Positions 6,767 through 7,582 of a DNA stretch of 7,582 nt are shown here, one piece after another (position 1 is the first letter of the stretch; every line of letters begins with the position of its first letter). Position numbers and translations under genes: made by a program. The notes beneath the pieces were generated by a model, which worked only from the letters and a program-made list of their open reading frames with translations, did no database searches and was not told the DNA's origin. The DNA is from Deltaproteobacteria bacterium (GTDB lineage Bacteria > Myxococcota > XYA12-FULL-58-9 > JAUUZB01): NCBI GenBank assembly GCA_030590185.1, contig JAUUZB010000151.1, forward strand, positions 1-7,582. Direction: 5' to 3'.

Positions 6767-7582
6767 CACCGCGACCGTGGCGCCCTCCTCGGTGACAGCT
6801 AGGGACAGGCGGCCCGAATGTTGGCCGAGCACCGGTCGCACCAGGAGCTTGGCGGTGGCGCGCACGGCGTCGAATAGGGCGGCGCCGCTGCCGGTTTCGT
6901 CACGGGAGACGCGGTTTTCTACCTTGGCGGAGCGACTGTTCATAAGCGCGAGCTGGATCACCATGGTCCCCTCGAGCCGCGACAGGCTGCCGGTGACCAG
7001 AAAATCAGCGCCGAGGACATCACCGAGCTCCGAGAGGCAGCTCGGGTCATCGCAGCCGAGCGCCTGGGCGGTGGCGCGGTGGGTGAGGAGCTGGCGGACC
7101 TCCTGGGCCGCGACCGCCCGGAAGGGACCGAGCTCGTCGAGGGTCTCGGCGATGGTGGTCGACAGGGAGGAGACCATCTCGGGGGATACGTCGATTGCCT
7201 TGAGGTCCATCAGCGCAACCTTGATCTTGTAGGTGTCGCCAAAGGCGTCATCGTCGCCGGGATCGGAAGGCCCGGGTGGCGTTCCAATCAGGGGCGCGGG
7301 GGTCGACGCTGGCGCGGGTGCAGACCCAGACCCAGACCCAGACCCAGACAGCACCTCGGGCGCAGGTTCGGTGGCGAGCGCCGGTGCAGGCGGTGGCGCG
7401 GATGCAGGCTCAGCGGCGGGCGTGGGCTCAGCGGCGGGCGCAGGCTCAGCGGCGGGCGCAGGCTCGGCGGCGGGCGCAGGCTCAGCGGCGGCCGCAACCT
7501 CGGACTCGGGAGCGGCCCCTGGTGCAGCCCCCGGCCCTGGAGGTGCCGGCTCGGCTGGTGGCTCCGGCTCGCTGACCGGCGC
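6764..7582 (-). CDS. CsgG/TolB-N-like plus PEGA envelope protein, N-terminal part (5' end outside window)
   Basis: The frame is open from the window edge (7582) to the TAA at 6764, 272 codons, with no start needed inside. The GTG at 7354 is only a valine in the sequence PEVLSGSG. The order is: a low-complexity Pro/Ala/Glu linker with repeated EPAPAA (7582 to about 7360), a (Ser-Gly)4 stretch, more Pro-rich linker, then a folded domain at about 7231-6827 (YKIKVALMDLKAI; LGCDDPSCLSELGDVLGADF; LVTGSLSRLEGTMVIQLALM). This matches the CsgG/TolB-N-like alpha/beta domain common in myxobacterial envelope proteins. The start of a PEGA domain (GRLSLAVTEEGATVAV) is cut by the stop; the rest follows in the same frame. 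PEGA domains are thought to mediate surface or protein contacts. A missing N-terminal signal or membrane anchor is likely but unseen. Probably non-functional as printed, unless the TAA is an error. Confidence 0.75.
   Translation of the reverse strand, partial: APVSEPEPPAEPAPPGPGAAPGAAPESEVAAAAEPAPAAEPAPAAEPAPAAEPTPAAEPASAPPPAPALATEPAPEVLSGSGSGSGSAPAPASTPAPLIGTPPGPSDPGDDDAFGDTYKIKVALMDLKAIDVSPEMVSSLSTTIAETLDELGPFRAVAAQEVRQLLTHRATAQALGCDDPSCLSELGDVLGADFLVTGSLSRLEGTMVIQLALMNSRSAKVENRVSRDETGSGAALFDAVRATAKLLVRPVLGQHSGRLSLAVTEEGATVAV
7321..7350 (-). repeat. Five-copy 6-bp tandem repeat encoding Ser-Gly
   Basis: On the plus strand cagacc occurs four times, followed by cagaca. On the coding strand it reads as repeated TCTGGG, giving (Ser-Gly)4-Ser in the linker of the PEGA protein. 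The unit is a multiple of 3, so copy-number change would keep the frame. Confidence 0.9.
7404..7493 (-). repeat. Five-copy 18-bp tandem repeat encoding EPAPAA
   Basis: Five 18-bp units begin at 7404, 7422, 7440, 7458 and 7476, with plus-strand consensus gcaggctcagcggcgggc and at most two mismatches per unit. They encode a Glu-Pro-Ala-Pro-Ala-Ala spacer in the N-terminal linker of the PEGA protein. Such linkers often span periplasm or peptidoglycan; that role is inference here. Confidence 0.9.

Noticed and set aside
6764..7354. A separate gene starting at the GTG at 7354
   Set aside because: The frame is open to the window edge with a coherent Pro/Ala-rich linker upstream; the GTG is an internal valine with no convincing ribosome site.
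7276..7575. Plus-strand frame rich in Gln-Thr and Arg-Ala-Gln repeats
   Set aside because: It is the other strand of the tandem repeats in the PEGA protein linker; low complexity only.

Overview
The window is a GC-rich stretch in which everything I can support as coding lies on the minus strand. It reads from the right edge to the left edge as one tightly packed, co-directional, operon-like run. The protein types are a CsgG/TolB-N-like domain joined to a PEGA domain, a giant lipoprotein with fibronectin III domains and RCC1 repeats, a small secreted protein and a matrixin-type metalloprotease. With the strong GC bias and Pro/Ala-rich linkers they suggest a myxobacterium (Myxococcota) or a related former deltaproteobacterium. 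This is inferred from gene content; there is no rRNA or marker gene here.

Layout in transcription order. (1) 7582 to 6191: an envelope protein whose N-terminus lies outside the window. It has a Pro/Ala/Glu-rich linker with in-frame tandem repeats, a CsgG/TolB-N-like domain, a PEGA domain and two membrane segments. One in-frame TAA at 6764-6766 interrupts it inside the PEGA domain, so it is either a recent nonsense pseudogene or a sequence error. (2) 6174 to 1042: a 1710-residue lipoprotein with two FN3-like domains, a further beta-rich domain and 21 cysteine-rich RCC1-type repeats, enough for three seven-bladed propellers. (3) 1033 to 524: a 169-residue secreted protein of a family I recognise only by pattern. 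(4) 527 to 1: a secreted matrixin-like zinc protease with HELGHVLGLNH, cut off by the window edge just after its Met-turn.

Gene joints are very tight: 16 nt, 8 nt and a 4-nt GTGA overlap. Genes 2 to 4 are therefore probably co-transcribed, and the last pair translationally coupled. All products carry export signals or membrane segments, so the cluster looks like a cell-envelope/secretion module. A link between the protease and the propeller lipoprotein is plausible but unproven. No tRNA, rRNA, CRISPR, insertion sequence, promoter or terminator was recognised, and no stretch over 300 bases lacks a gene.
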